64,000 bases of DNA, from assembly GCA_010435995.1 (NCBI GenBank), contig JAAGNR010000022.1, forward strand, positions 1 through 64,000, written 5' to 3'. How positions within the stretch are numbered: position 1 is the stretch's first letter; each line of letters opens with the position of its first letter. The DNA comes from Ferrovum sp. (GTDB taxonomy: Bacteria; Pseudomonadota; Gammaproteobacteria; Burkholderiales; Ferrovaceae). Positions 10,562 through 19,101 of the stretch are shown here, in pieces. Both the position numbers and the translations under genes were made by a program. The notes below the pieces were generated by a model. That model was not told the DNA's origin. It ran no database searches and saw nothing but the letters and a program-made list of their open reading frames with translations.

Positions 10562-11214
10562 ATCGATTGGACCGTCCTCCCTCCGAAAATGGCAGAACCT
10601 CCCTAATCCTGTTGATTTTTCTGGGGGCTTTGTTTCTCGGCGGATTAGGCGCGTTTTTCTTGCGTCAACCGACCCCACCACAAGGACTGGGTGATCGCAC
10701 CCAGTGGTTGGCGCGCGGACCGAAGTTGGCCAATTTTTCTCTTCCATCCACCCAAGGAACACTGACCCAAAATCAATTGCAGGGACATTGGACCTTCATA
10801 CTGTTTGGCTATACCCATTGTCCAGATGTCTGCCCCACGGATCTTGCGCTCTTGGCCGGAGTTGTACACTCGTTTGCCACCTCGCAAAAAACCACCGCCC
10901 CCCCCCAGGTCGTTTTCATCTCAGTGGATCCTGCCCGTGACTCGCTGGACATTCTGAAACGCTTCGTTCCTGCCTTTGACCCCTCATTTATCGGCGCCCA
11001 GGCAGATGACACCCAACTCCAACCCTTTGCCCAAACCTTGGGGGTGTATGTCGTACGGCACCGTGATGAAGCCGATGCTCAAGGGAATTACACCGTTGAT
11101 CACAGCAGTGCCATTTTCTTATTCAATCCCCAAGGACAACTGCAAGCCTCATTCCAAATGCCGCAAACCACTGCGCGCATGTTTGCAGAAACGTGGGCCA
11201 TCATGCGGCACTGA
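10558..11214 (+). CDS. SCO1/SenC family copper chaperone
   Basis: 218 aa; TM anchor, FGYTHCPDVCPTDLALL (CxxxC), VFISVDPARDS. Confidence 0.93.
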   Translation: MNRLDRPPSENGRTSLILLIFLGALFLGGLGAFFLRQPTPPQGLGDRTQWLARGPKLANFSLPSTQGTLTQNQLQGHWTFILFGYTHCPDVCPTDLALLAGVVHSFATSQKTTAPPQVVFISVDPARDSLDILKRFVPAFDPSFIGAQADDTQLQPFAQTLGVYVVRHRDEADAQGNYTVDHSSAIFLFNPQGQLQASFQMPQTTARMFAETWAIMRH

Positions 11215-11335
11215 CCATTATCCCCTAATTCACTGAAATCTCTTGCGTTGCCAAGCAGGCTTTGATACCATTCCAGAGTCTCGTCGAAACCGTTCGGCAA
11301 GATTCATTAATCTAAATTTCAAGGGGGAGTTCACG

Positions 11336-11461
11336 ATGGAAGTTATGGATAAAGGCTACATGATCATTCCCGTCATTTTGTTTGTTGGGGGGATTCTGGT
11401 TTCTCTCAGCCTGGGTGGCATGGGAGTGGACATTTTGTCAAACGATCAGAAGAAAAAGTAA
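11336..11461 (+). CDS. Small single-TM membrane protein (41 aa)
   Basis: MEVMDKGYMIIPVILFVGGILVSLSLGGMGVDILSNDQKKK; AAGGGGGA RBS just upstream; followed by terminator. Confidence 0.65.
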   Translation: MEVMDKGYMIIPVILFVGGILVSLSLGGMGVDILSNDQKKK

Positions 11462-11510
11462 TCCGGCTTCATTCTCCGCGTTCTTTTCAGGATTGCGGGA
11501 AACTTCTCCA

Positions 11511-11545
11511 AACACCCGGTGTCCATTCACCGGGTGCTTTGTTTT
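11511..11545 (+). terminator. Rho-independent terminator
   Basis: CACCCGGTG-TCCATT-CACCGGGTG perfect 9-bp stem followed by CTTTGTTTT. Confidence 0.85.
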
Positions 11546-11586
11546 AAGGCCCCCCAAACTTCCGACTCCATTTCATAGGATGGCGC

Positions 11587-12111
11587 ATGAGCTCGCTTTC
11601 AAATCACCGCCGCTTGGTTAAATATTTCATTATGTCGGCCACTTCACTCTTTATTGGGGCCATGCACGGGATGCTGCAGGTTTTTCCCCCGATTCGGGCG
11701 TGGTTGGATTCCATTGGCAGTCCCTATGGAGGCCCAGGACACATGATTGACCCTCTGGCCCACGCCCATATGAATTTGGTAGGGGGCGTGGTATCCCTGG
11801 CTATGGGCACCACCTATTACCTCCTGCCGCGCCTCAGCGGCAAAGCCATATATTCCCAAAGATTGGTGGAACATAACTTCTGGTGGTTATTTATGGGAGT
11901 ATATGGATTTTATTCTACCCAAATGGTTTTTGGTATTTGGGAAGGATATCTTATGCTTCATGATCGTAACGCCATGATGGCTGCACACCATCATTACGGA
12001 CCCATCGTTGCCGTCGCCGGTACCTGTATGGCCGTAGGCTTTATTGTTTATTTCTGCAATATCGTACTCACTCTGATGGGGCCCGTTATTGAGGAGCGCC
12101 CCGCTTCCTGA
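11587..12111 (+). CDS. Mini heme-copper oxidase subunit I-like membrane protein (N-terminal helices only)
   Basis: 174 aa; DPLAHAHMNLVGGVVSLAMGTTYYLLPRLSGKAIYSQRLVEHNFWW resembles the helix II region of CcoN/NorB; no CuB-site or helix X motifs. Confidence 0.7.
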   Translation: MSSLSNHRRLVKYFIMSATSLFIGAMHGMLQVFPPIRAWLDSIGSPYGGPGHMIDPLAHAHMNLVGGVVSLAMGTTYYLLPRLSGKAIYSQRLVEHNFWWLFMGVYGFYSTQMVFGIWEGYLMLHDRNAMMAAHHHYGPIVAVAGTCMAVGFIVYFCNIVLTLMGPVIEERPAS

Positions 12112-12516
12112 TCAAGAGGAGGGGACATTGAGCGGGAAATACAGTACCCCGCTCTCTTGATCCTTGGCACATTGTAATCGTACTTGAACGGTTCGCCTTT
12201 CCCCAGGTGATACCAATGCGGCACGCCGATATACTCCAACACGACCATCCTGTATCGCCTGCTTCCATGGATCGGCAGAGGCGGTTCGAATATCGACGAG
12301 GCAACCCGATCCGGGATGTTCGTGAGCGCCGGTAACGATAATTAAAAACTCATCCATCCCATCTTGGGGAGGGCTGGGACGAGTCTGCACTTGAACCTGC
12401 CAGTCTTGCCACTGCTGAGCCTGTGTATCGGCTTGAGTCGTCTCGGGTTGGCCACACGCACTCGCCAAAAATGCACACCCTAACACCAGCCCCTGCCAAA
12501 CTTCAATTTTTTTCAT
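12112..12516 (-). CDS. Predicted lipoprotein, unknown function
   Basis: 134 aa from internal Met of the longer ORF: MKKIEVWQGLVLGCAFLASACGQP (lipobox ASAC); part of the minus-strand oxidase operon. Confidence 0.7.
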   Translation of the reverse strand: MKKIEVWQGLVLGCAFLASACGQPETTQADTQAQQWQDWQVQVQTRPSPPQDGMDEFLIIVTGAHEHPGSGCLVDIRTASADPWKQAIQDGRVGVYRRAALVSPGERRTVQVRLQCAKDQESGVLYFPLNVPSS

Positions 12517-12943
12517 CGTGAAGGACCGCCTGCTTGATTTCGGAATCGGCATCCGTACTGTCATGATCAGGGTTCGGCATGTCCGCTTCGACCACACCAT
12601 ACATACGCACCATAAAATAGACGAAGGAACCTGCCACGGCGATATACACCAACGCCAGGAGAAACCCCCAATCCACCCAGTGTCGAACTTTTCCTGGGCG
12701 GCTTCCCCAAAAGGGGAAAGCGAGCCCAACAGCTACCAGCAGAACCACCACAATCACGGCAAAAAACCAGTAGGGTACTGGTTTTTGGGAAAGAGGAACA
12801 CTGTTCACCAACTCCCAATCCTCTAATCCCCGTTTGGTCTTGCGCTCCTCATCAGTGGCGTAACCGAAGTGGTCCTTGTCCTGCTGCCCCCACTCCGGTT
12901 TGATTTCCGTCAACGAGGAACGAGGATCTTGGGTTTCATTCAT
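12503..12943 (-). CDS. CcoP/FixP N-terminal-like membrane protein lacking heme c motif
   Basis: 146 aa; two TM segments flanking FPFWGSRP; no CxxCH; adjacent to ccoG. Confidence 0.65.
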   Translation of the reverse strand: MNETQDPRSSLTEIKPEWGQQDKDHFGYATDEERKTKRGLEDWELVNSVPLSQKPVPYWFFAVIVVVLLVAVGLAFPFWGSRPGKVRHWVDWGFLLALVYIAVAGSFVYFMVRMYGVVEADMPNPDHDSTDADSEIKQAVLHDEKN

Positions 12944-14244
12944 TTTTGACCTCCCACATGGGCTTCAGAAAAGTGTTGTATGGCGAAGGTATCTACCCAG
13001 CCCTCTACCGGAGCATGGGCAACGATCCTGAAAGCATGAACACCATGGGGCAAACTTGGAGAAATGGACAAAATCACCGACTGCCGCTCTGCTGCACCCA
13101 CCGTAAAGTGTGTTCTTGAGAAATGGTACTCTTGCGGGGTCAACCCTTCCAGCGTTAAAGATACCTCTTCCGGACGATAACGCTTATTGGCAATTTCAAT
13201 ACGGTAGTCAAGATCGTTTGATGCCTGCTGCACTTCAGCCCGGTAAGCGGCCAGATGCATCGGTTGCCAGCTCCATAAGCCCCAACCAAAAAAACTCAAA
13301 CCCAAAGTCAGGATCACGGCCATCCAGCTGGTCCGTGAAGTCAATCCAATCGCATTGTTGCGAAAATGAACCCGAGCTTCCTTCTTCACTTTCTGTTCAC
13401 CAAACCCAAAGCTCAGCAACCCTGGTTGCCCCTTTTTTGCCTGTAGGCGGTTGCAGGCATCGATGCATTCCCCGCAGTTGATGCAGCTATCATAAATGGC
13501 CGTCTTCCGCGGATCGATCTCGATAAAACAAGAGGTCACGCAATAGTTGCATTTTTCGCACGCACTGGAACGGCTGCTGTCATAGCGCACATGTAATGTC
13601 TCACGGGTACGAAAGCTATGTTGCCAGACTCGGTAAACACAGGCAAAACGACACCAAAAGTGGCGAATCACGGCAATATCGATAAAAATGATGAGTACGA
13701 ACATGGCGTAGATCCAGTGCAACGAACCCGCCAATGCCGGGTCCGAGCGCCAGAGCATAAAAGAGAGCACCAACGAAGGATCATAAAAATAGAACAGGGG
13801 AATCACCGCCAGAAACATGGAAGCAAGGACAAAAGACAATCCCAATAAAATCCAGTTGAGGGCACGGTTTTTGGCAGGTGCAATCACTGGCGCATCACCA
13901 TCCAAGCTCACTTCTGCACGCTTCCCCAAGAGACGACGCGTCATGTAGTTGGCCCATTCGGCAAAAATATTCTGGGGGCAAACCCAACCACAAAACACCG
14001 TCCCCGCCGTAGAATAGAGCATGACCATAAGGCTGAGTAGAGTAATCCACAGCCCAGCAATCAGAAAAAAATCGGCAAACCATATCTGTCGGTCCAAAAT
14101 GACCAACGCTCCTGCCCGGGGATCAATACGAAACAAACCCGTGGCGGGGATCAATATCGCCAAAGCCAGTGTCAGCACTTGAACGAAGCGCCGTTGCAGA
14201 TGAAAACGGGTTGAAGTGGGTAAAGAAATATCCATTGCCATCAA
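12940..14244 (-). CDS. ccoG: Cytochrome c oxidase accessory protein CcoG (FixG/RdxA-like)
   Basis: 434 aa; VFCGWVCPQNIFAEW, CEKCNYCVTSCFIEIDPRKTAIYDSCINCGECIDACNRL ferredoxin motifs, C-terminal Ig-like FixG domain. Confidence 0.95.
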   Translation of the reverse strand: MMAMDISLPTSTRFHLQRRFVQVLTLALAILIPATGLFRIDPRAGALVILDRQIWFADFFLIAGLWITLLSLMVMLYSTAGTVFCGWVCPQNIFAEWANYMTRRLLGKRAEVSLDGDAPVIAPAKNRALNWILLGLSFVLASMFLAVIPLFYFYDPSLVLSFMLWRSDPALAGSLHWIYAMFVLIIFIDIAVIRHFWCRFACVYRVWQHSFRTRETLHVRYDSSRSSACEKCNYCVTSCFIEIDPRKTAIYDSCINCGECIDACNRLQAKKGQPGLLSFGFGEQKVKKEARVHFRNNAIGLTSRTSWMAVILTLGLSFFGWGLWSWQPMHLAAYRAEVQQASNDLDYRIEIANKRYRPEEVSLTLEGLTPQEYHFSRTHFTVGAAERQSVILSISPSLPHGVHAFRIVAHAPVEGWVDTFAIQHFSEAHVGGQK

Positions 14245-16886
14245 TTCCTGAAATTCGGCCCCTGTCCAAAGCTTCCATTCTTCTCCGACCGCGCCTCGCG
14301 GTCAAGTGGTGAGCTTTGGAGCAGTGCCTGACGAGTCATTTCCGCGCCATCCCGATCCTGCTGTTCCATCTGCAAATGCCATAACGTACGCAGTACATCA
14401 GTTTGCCACGGAAAACGCTGGGCCAATTTGGCCACCACTTGCTCTCGTTGGACCGCTGGTAGTCTTGCCTCGCCCATTTGGGCCAGCACTTCATCACTCA
14501 AGGCATATCCCACCCAATGATCGGCAGGGTTCAATTCAAAAGCCAAACGTACCAATCGACTGGCCTCCCCCTCCCTCCCCGTCATTCGATCTCGCCAGCT
14601 TTGCACCAAATGATGGGTGGCTTGATATGCTTTCTCAAACTGTATTTTTTGATCTGATCCCAGACCCAACTGCAGCGCAGCCTGATCTGCCGTGGGACGC
14701 TGCTCTAAGAGGTTACCCAATAATGCGTCCAGATTCTCTGGCTGATACTTGACATGGGGCAAATCAAAATCGATCACCGGATGCCATTCTTCCTGAAGTG
14801 AACCTACAGTTTTCGGGATGGGGCCCCAATACCGTCCCATCCAGGTCATGGCCCCTTCACCTCCAGTGACCTTGGCCTGCTGAGATGGATCCAACTGCCG
14901 CAGATTATGTTCTACCGCCGGCCACCCTGCCCAGGAATGACGCGGACCCACCAATGCCAGGTGCATCCCATCGAGAAACAGGCGCGCATCGGGAAATACC
15001 TGACGAAACGTTCTCAGCAAGACTTGGAGAGACGAAGAATCCAATTGGTTCAATGCCAACCACTGCACAAACAAGCCGTCCTCATTCAAATGATCCCGAG
15101 CACGTTGAAACTGTTCACGAGACAGTAACGCCCCGACTCCAGAAAGGTCGGGATGATACAAGTCTCCCACGATCACATCATAAGTATTGCGTGTGGTTGA
15201 TAAGTAGTGACGTGCATCATCAGCATATATGGTGGACTGTCCGAGTACATCTCCATCCACCGGTTGAAACCATTGGCTTGCCGCCGTAATGGCTCCTTGA
15301 GACAATTCCACCGCATCTCGGTGCAGTTTGGGGTACCCTTCTGTACCCGCCAGAGACAGCCCTGTTCCCAAACCCAGAAACAGCACTCTGCCTGCCCCAG
15401 AGTGTAGCAGGAGGGGCAACTCCCCCTGATTGCGTTGGACAAATACCGCGGTAGGCTCGGTCGAGGCATCGTGTCGTTGCAGATCTGTGAGGAGTAAACG
15501 TTGACCATCGGGACGTTCGACCACCTGAGTAATGGCTATGGCATCTTCATACCGATAAAGATCGTGGCTTCCCGCCAGTGTCTGGGGCAAAAGACGCTGG
15601 GCTGAGGGCAGATGCCATAGCAGTCCACCCGCTCCCAGAATAAACAGCACCCCCAGTCCCATGACCGGTTTCCATGGACGCGTCCAAAATAAACTCGCAC
15701 CCAAAATCAGTGCAGCGCTCAAAACCACCGTCCCTGCGGTACCCGTCCAGGGTAACCAGAGAAACCCCGTTACCAATGCCCCGATTGCCCCCCCCACAGA
15801 ATTCACCGCATATAATAAGACACCATTAGTACTTGCATTGTCTGAAGACTGTCCCAAGAGCGGAAACCATAATCCGAAAATGAAAGTAACGGGAAGGGTC
15901 AGAAAAACCAACATGCCTCCTTGCCAGAGCAATGCCTGAAACAAACTCTCGCCATGAGGACTTTCAGCCCACTCTGCTACCCAAGGGAGAACCGCCAGCC
16001 CCGCCAGAATGATTCCACTGGCGAGCCAAGGAAGAAATAATCGCACTCGCTGAAGAGGGTAGCGCGCGCCTATTATGCTTCCCATTCCGATCCCTGAAAG
16101 GAAAATCGCCAAAATCAAAGCCAATACATATTCTGTTCGCAAGAACAAGAGACTAAACAGTCTGGTCCATGCCACTTCAAGTGACAATGCAGCCATTCCC
16201 ATCAAGCCATAAGCCCAAAGTAATTTGGTTTCTGGTCTGGAGGAGCGGACATCTACCGATAATACGGACACGTTGTCCGGTACAGAAAAGCGGGACGATT
16301 CTTCCACTGTGGCCATGATACCCCAACCACATCCCACGAGTATCCCCATAGTGGCCACCCCCTGCAGGGCATGAACCCAGCCCAACCAAGGCAGTAAAAT
16401 AACAGGAAGTAAGGCGCCGAAAACCGCTCCTATGGTGTTAACTCCATACACCATACCTAGCCCTTGGGACGCCCTTCTCTGACGCCATGCTGCCAAAACC
16501 AAGGGGAATCCCGCCCCCAGTGCCATTGCTGGAAGCATCAGTAAGATCATGGATACTAAAGTCAGGCCCGCATGCCAGATACCGATCCCGTAGGGGGAAA
16601 AAACCTTCATCAAAAGATTTTGCTCGAGTGGAGCAATCTGGGGCAAAGCCAGAGAGAAAATGCCGACTCCTACCTCAAGGGCTGAGAGCCACCGCAATGG
16701 GTGTTTAACCCCCTCTCGATTCATCAGAAAGGCGCCTAGGCCCAATCCCAGCATGAAGGCGGCTACGGTAATTACGACCCCAAATACGCTGATACCGAAC
16801 TGCAGGCTGATCATTCTGACCCACAATACTTCATAGGCCAAGCCTACGGCTCCGGATAGCCCGTATAGGGCAAGAATTCCTAACAT
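14241..16886 (-). CDS. Membrane-fused spermidine synthase-like protein
   Basis: About 880 aa; about 14 hydrophobic segments, then SAM-fold VLFLGLGTGLSLAG and DVIVGDLYHPDL plus a C-terminal helical extension; start chosen 2 nt after the upstream stop codon (longer ORF begins at 16925). Confidence 0.85.
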   Translation of the reverse strand: MLGILALYGLSGAVGLAYEVLWVRMISLQFGISVFGVVITVAAFMLGLGLGAFLMNREGVKHPLRWLSALEVGVGIFSLALPQIAPLEQNLLMKVFSPYGIGIWHAGLTLVSMILLMLPAMALGAGFPLVLAAWRQRRASQGLGMVYGVNTIGAVFGALLPVILLPWLGWVHALQGVATMGILVGCGWGIMATVEESSRFSVPDNVSVLSVDVRSSRPETKLLWAYGLMGMAALSLEVAWTRLFSLLFLRTEYVLALILAIFLSGIGMGSIIGARYPLQRVRLFLPWLASGIILAGLAVLPWVAEWAESPHGESLFQALLWQGGMLVFLTLPVTFIFGLWFPLLGQSSDNASTNGVLLYAVNSVGGAIGALVTGFLWLPWTGTAGTVVLSAALILGASLFWTRPWKPVMGLGVLFILGAGGLLWHLPSAQRLLPQTLAGSHDLYRYEDAIAITQVVERPDGQRLLLTDLQRHDASTEPTAVFVQRNQGELPLLLHSGAGRVLFLGLGTGLSLAGTEGYPKLHRDAVELSQGAITAASQWFQPVDGDVLGQSTIYADDARHYLSTTRNTYDVIVGDLYHPDLSGVGALLSREQFQRARDHLNEDGLFVQWLALNQLDSSSLQVLLRTFRQVFPDARLFLDGMHLALVGPRHSWAGWPAVEHNLRQLDPSQQAKVTGGEGAMTWMGRYWGPIPKTVGSLQEEWHPVIDFDLPHVKYQPENLDALLGNLLEQRPTADQAALQLGLGSDQKIQFEKAYQATHHLVQSWRDRMTGREGEASRLVRLAFELNPADHWVGYALSDEVLAQMGEARLPAVQREQVVAKLAQRFPWQTDVLRTLWHLQMEQQDRDGAEMTRQALLQSSPLDREARSEKNGSFGQGPNFRN

Positions 16887-16887
16887 C

Positions 16888-17292
16888 TCAGAAAGGATAG
16901 AACCAGGCCACCCCAACCACGGCATGTACCAACGCTAACGTCATGGATAATCCCGCCAAAATCATATGGGGGATAAACCACGGTTTCCCGTAAATTCCCA
17001 TGCCAATGCCCACTGCACCCGTAGCCAAAACCAGAATAATCAGTGGGATACCCAAAAGAAACATGATCAGCTTGCGCTTTTTATCATCCACAGGAGTAAC
17101 CCCATCATCCTGGTACCCCTGTTGTTTCTTGAAGGACTCCATCATTTGAATGCTGTTCACTGCATTGGAGCCACCAGATCCCTCTGCCCAGATCGGACTG
17201 GAGAACAGGGCAAAAAAAGCCAAAAAAAGCGCAGCTATCATGGTCTGCAATCCACTCTGGACCTTCTGTTTGCTCCCTTCATTGCCTCTCAT
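16888..17292 (-). CDS. Exported/membrane protein with His-containing TM, unknown
   Basis: 134 aa; signal peptide, two TM segments, PHMILAGLSMTLALVHAVVGVAWFYPF. Confidence 0.65.
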   Translation of the reverse strand: MRGNEGSKQKVQSGLQTMIAALFLAFFALFSSPIWAEGSGGSNAVNSIQMMESFKKQQGYQDDGVTPVDDKKRKLIMFLLGIPLIILVLATGAVGIGMGIYGKPWFIPHMILAGLSMTLALVHAVVGVAWFYPF

Positions 17293-17528
17293 GGTTGATC
17301 CTCGGAGGGTAATGTTTTAGTCTCCGGTTTCTTTTTGAAGGAGAAATACCATGCCAGAATTCCCATCAAAATAAACGGCGCAAAAATTCCGATCAGGAGA
17401 AATAAGAATATATTCCATGGGGTATCTACCGTAACATGAAGATAACGGTAACTATCCAGGGCAAATGCCTGAGATATGCCGCCAGCCTGAAGGAGTAGTA
17501 CGAGTAGTAACTTGCGATAGGATATAAT
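17289..17528 (-). CDS. Small membrane protein with apparent non-canonical start
   Basis: Not in the ORF track. Manual translation ...ISYRKLLLVLLLQAGGISQAFALDSYRYLHVTVDTPWNIFLFLLIGIFAPFILMGILAWYFSFKKKPETKTLPSEDQP*; 4-bp ATGA overlap with next gene; no in-frame ATG/GTG/TTG near 5' end (candidate ATT). Confidence 0.5.
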   Translation of the reverse strand: MISYRKLLLVLLLQAGGISQAFALDSYRYLHVTVDTPWNIFLFLLIGIFAPFILMGILAWYFSFKKKPETKTLPSEDQP

Positions 17529-17537
17529 GGTATGAGC

Positions 17538-18656
17538 TCAGTGAGACGTTTGAATGGTACTGGCACAACGAAAGCCATAAAAATCGGACGTCATGTTGGC
17601 AAATGCGCTATCACGATGAAACAGTGAGGTGGAGAATGGATCTCCTTTCCAGGAACCGCCGCGCAAAACCTTATAACTGCGCTTCACGATTTTCTGTTCG
17701 GAAATTTTCAAATCACGATCCTGCGTCGAATCCTGTACGGCCACTTTACCTTGGAACACAATGGTCGGTGCAATGGATCCCGGATACGGGGCAAAATCAC
17801 TGGCAGTCCATTCATCCACATTGCCTGCCAGATCTAAAACTCCATAGGGACTGGCCCCCTGTGGATATGCCGTAACCGGCGAGGTAGAACCCACGTTGTA
17901 ATAAGTATTGAGTTTGGTAGGATCCATGGTGTTTCCCCAAGGCCAACGTCGTCCATCTGCACCTCTCCCAGCGTGTTCAAGCTCGGCTTCCGTAGGCAAT
18001 CGTTTCTGGGCCCATGCGGCGTAGGCTTTAGCGTCGTACCAAGTGACCATGGTTACCGGATGCAGCACGTCCCCCTTAGGAATCCGACCATCCTTCCAAT
18101 TCAATGGGGGTCGATGTCCCGTGGCTGCCACAAATCGAGCATATTGGGCATTGGTGACCAAGTATTTATCAATCGCATAGGATTGCAGTGTCACAGAATG
18201 CTCCGGTTTATCTGGCGAATCAGCTCTATCGAGATTTGTTCCCATCATAAACGTCGCTGCTGGTATGGTAATCATTGTGGCCAGATTTTCCCATTGTTCC
18301 CGCGTCAGCAACTGTTCCGCAGCTTCGACAGTATAGCTCCCATGCACTTCTCCGCCTTCATGCTGTTCATGGAGCTGAATATCTTCGCCTGCCGCTCGTA
18401 TATGATTGCCCTCGTTTTTCGGGTCATAGGAAATCATATGACGCATATCATCCATGCGTCCTGCGCCAAGTTTGATGACGTGTAAGGTACTGCCAATCAT
18501 CACTAATCCAATGCAGGTGACAATTGTTGCTGACCATATTTTGCGGCGCTTCAGGCGTTCTTCTGCTGTGGCAGGAACCCGGGGCTTCAAATCAGGCACC
18601 GCCTTCTCCTTCTTTAGACTGTTCCGCGCGGGAACGGTCGATCCGAGCACGTCCAT
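17538..18656 (-). CDS. Membrane-anchored SUMF1/FGE-fold protein without FGE catalytic cysteines
   Basis: 372 aa; N-terminal TM; IPAATFMMGTNLDRADSPDKPEHSVTLQSYAIDKYLVTNAQYARFV, KRLPTEAELEHAGRG, GVLDLAGNVDEWT, VLRGGSWKGDP, YGFRCAST. Confidence 0.9.
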   Translation of the reverse strand: MDVLGSTVPARNSLKKEKAVPDLKPRVPATAEERLKRRKIWSATIVTCIGLVMIGSTLHVIKLGAGRMDDMRHMISYDPKNEGNHIRAAGEDIQLHEQHEGGEVHGSYTVEAAEQLLTREQWENLATMITIPAATFMMGTNLDRADSPDKPEHSVTLQSYAIDKYLVTNAQYARFVAATGHRPPLNWKDGRIPKGDVLHPVTMVTWYDAKAYAAWAQKRLPTEAELEHAGRGADGRRWPWGNTMDPTKLNTYYNVGSTSPVTAYPQGASPYGVLDLAGNVDEWTASDFAPYPGSIAPTIVFQGKVAVQDSTQDRDLKISEQKIVKRSYKVLRGGSWKGDPFSTSLFHRDSAFANMTSDFYGFRCASTIQTSH

Positions 18657-19101
18657 CAGGTTTCAGCCAACTCGGTGCTCGTCCATAGTATCTCTTGATC
18701 ATGGACTCCCCGATGATCGCACCGATCATGCCTGTTTCCATGGCAAGAATAATGAAAAAACCCCACCATCCCATGGGAATCAAGTGACCACCCTGGGGAA
18801 CTCCACTGATTTCAGCGATATTGAAATAACTGATGCCACGTACAATGAGCGGTGTCACATAACACAACCATTTGCTGCCCTTACCGAAGATAAGTGCGAG
18901 CACAAAATTGGCGATGAACGGTACCAAAAAAACGTCCAGCATCCATGAGAAAGTAAAATAGGAGAAGGGCCCGGTAAAGACCTCTATAGTCACCCCCAGC
19001 AATCGATCGCCAAAATGATTGATGACGGTCGCCACACTCAATCCAAAAAATCCCCGCACCCACTTTCCTGAATCTTTCTCTTGGGGAACAATGATGCTCA
19101 T
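18592..19101 (-). CDS. Multi-pass membrane protein, unknown
   Basis: 169 aa hydrophobic; overlaps both neighbours in operon. Confidence 0.7.
   Translation of the reverse strand: MSIIVPQEKDSGKWVRGFFGLSVATVINHFGDRLLGVTIEVFTGPFSYFTFSWMLDVFLVPFIANFVLALIFGKGSKWLCYVTPLIVRGISYFNIAEISGVPQGGHLIPMGWWGFFIILAMETGMIGAIIGESMIKRYYGRAPSWLKPDGRARIDRSRAEQSKEGEGGA

Noticed and set aside
12112-12729. Full 205-aa version of the lipoprotein ORF
   Set aside because: The upstream ~71 codons overlap the CcoP-like gene out of frame; the lipobox signal peptide begins at the internal Met (12516).
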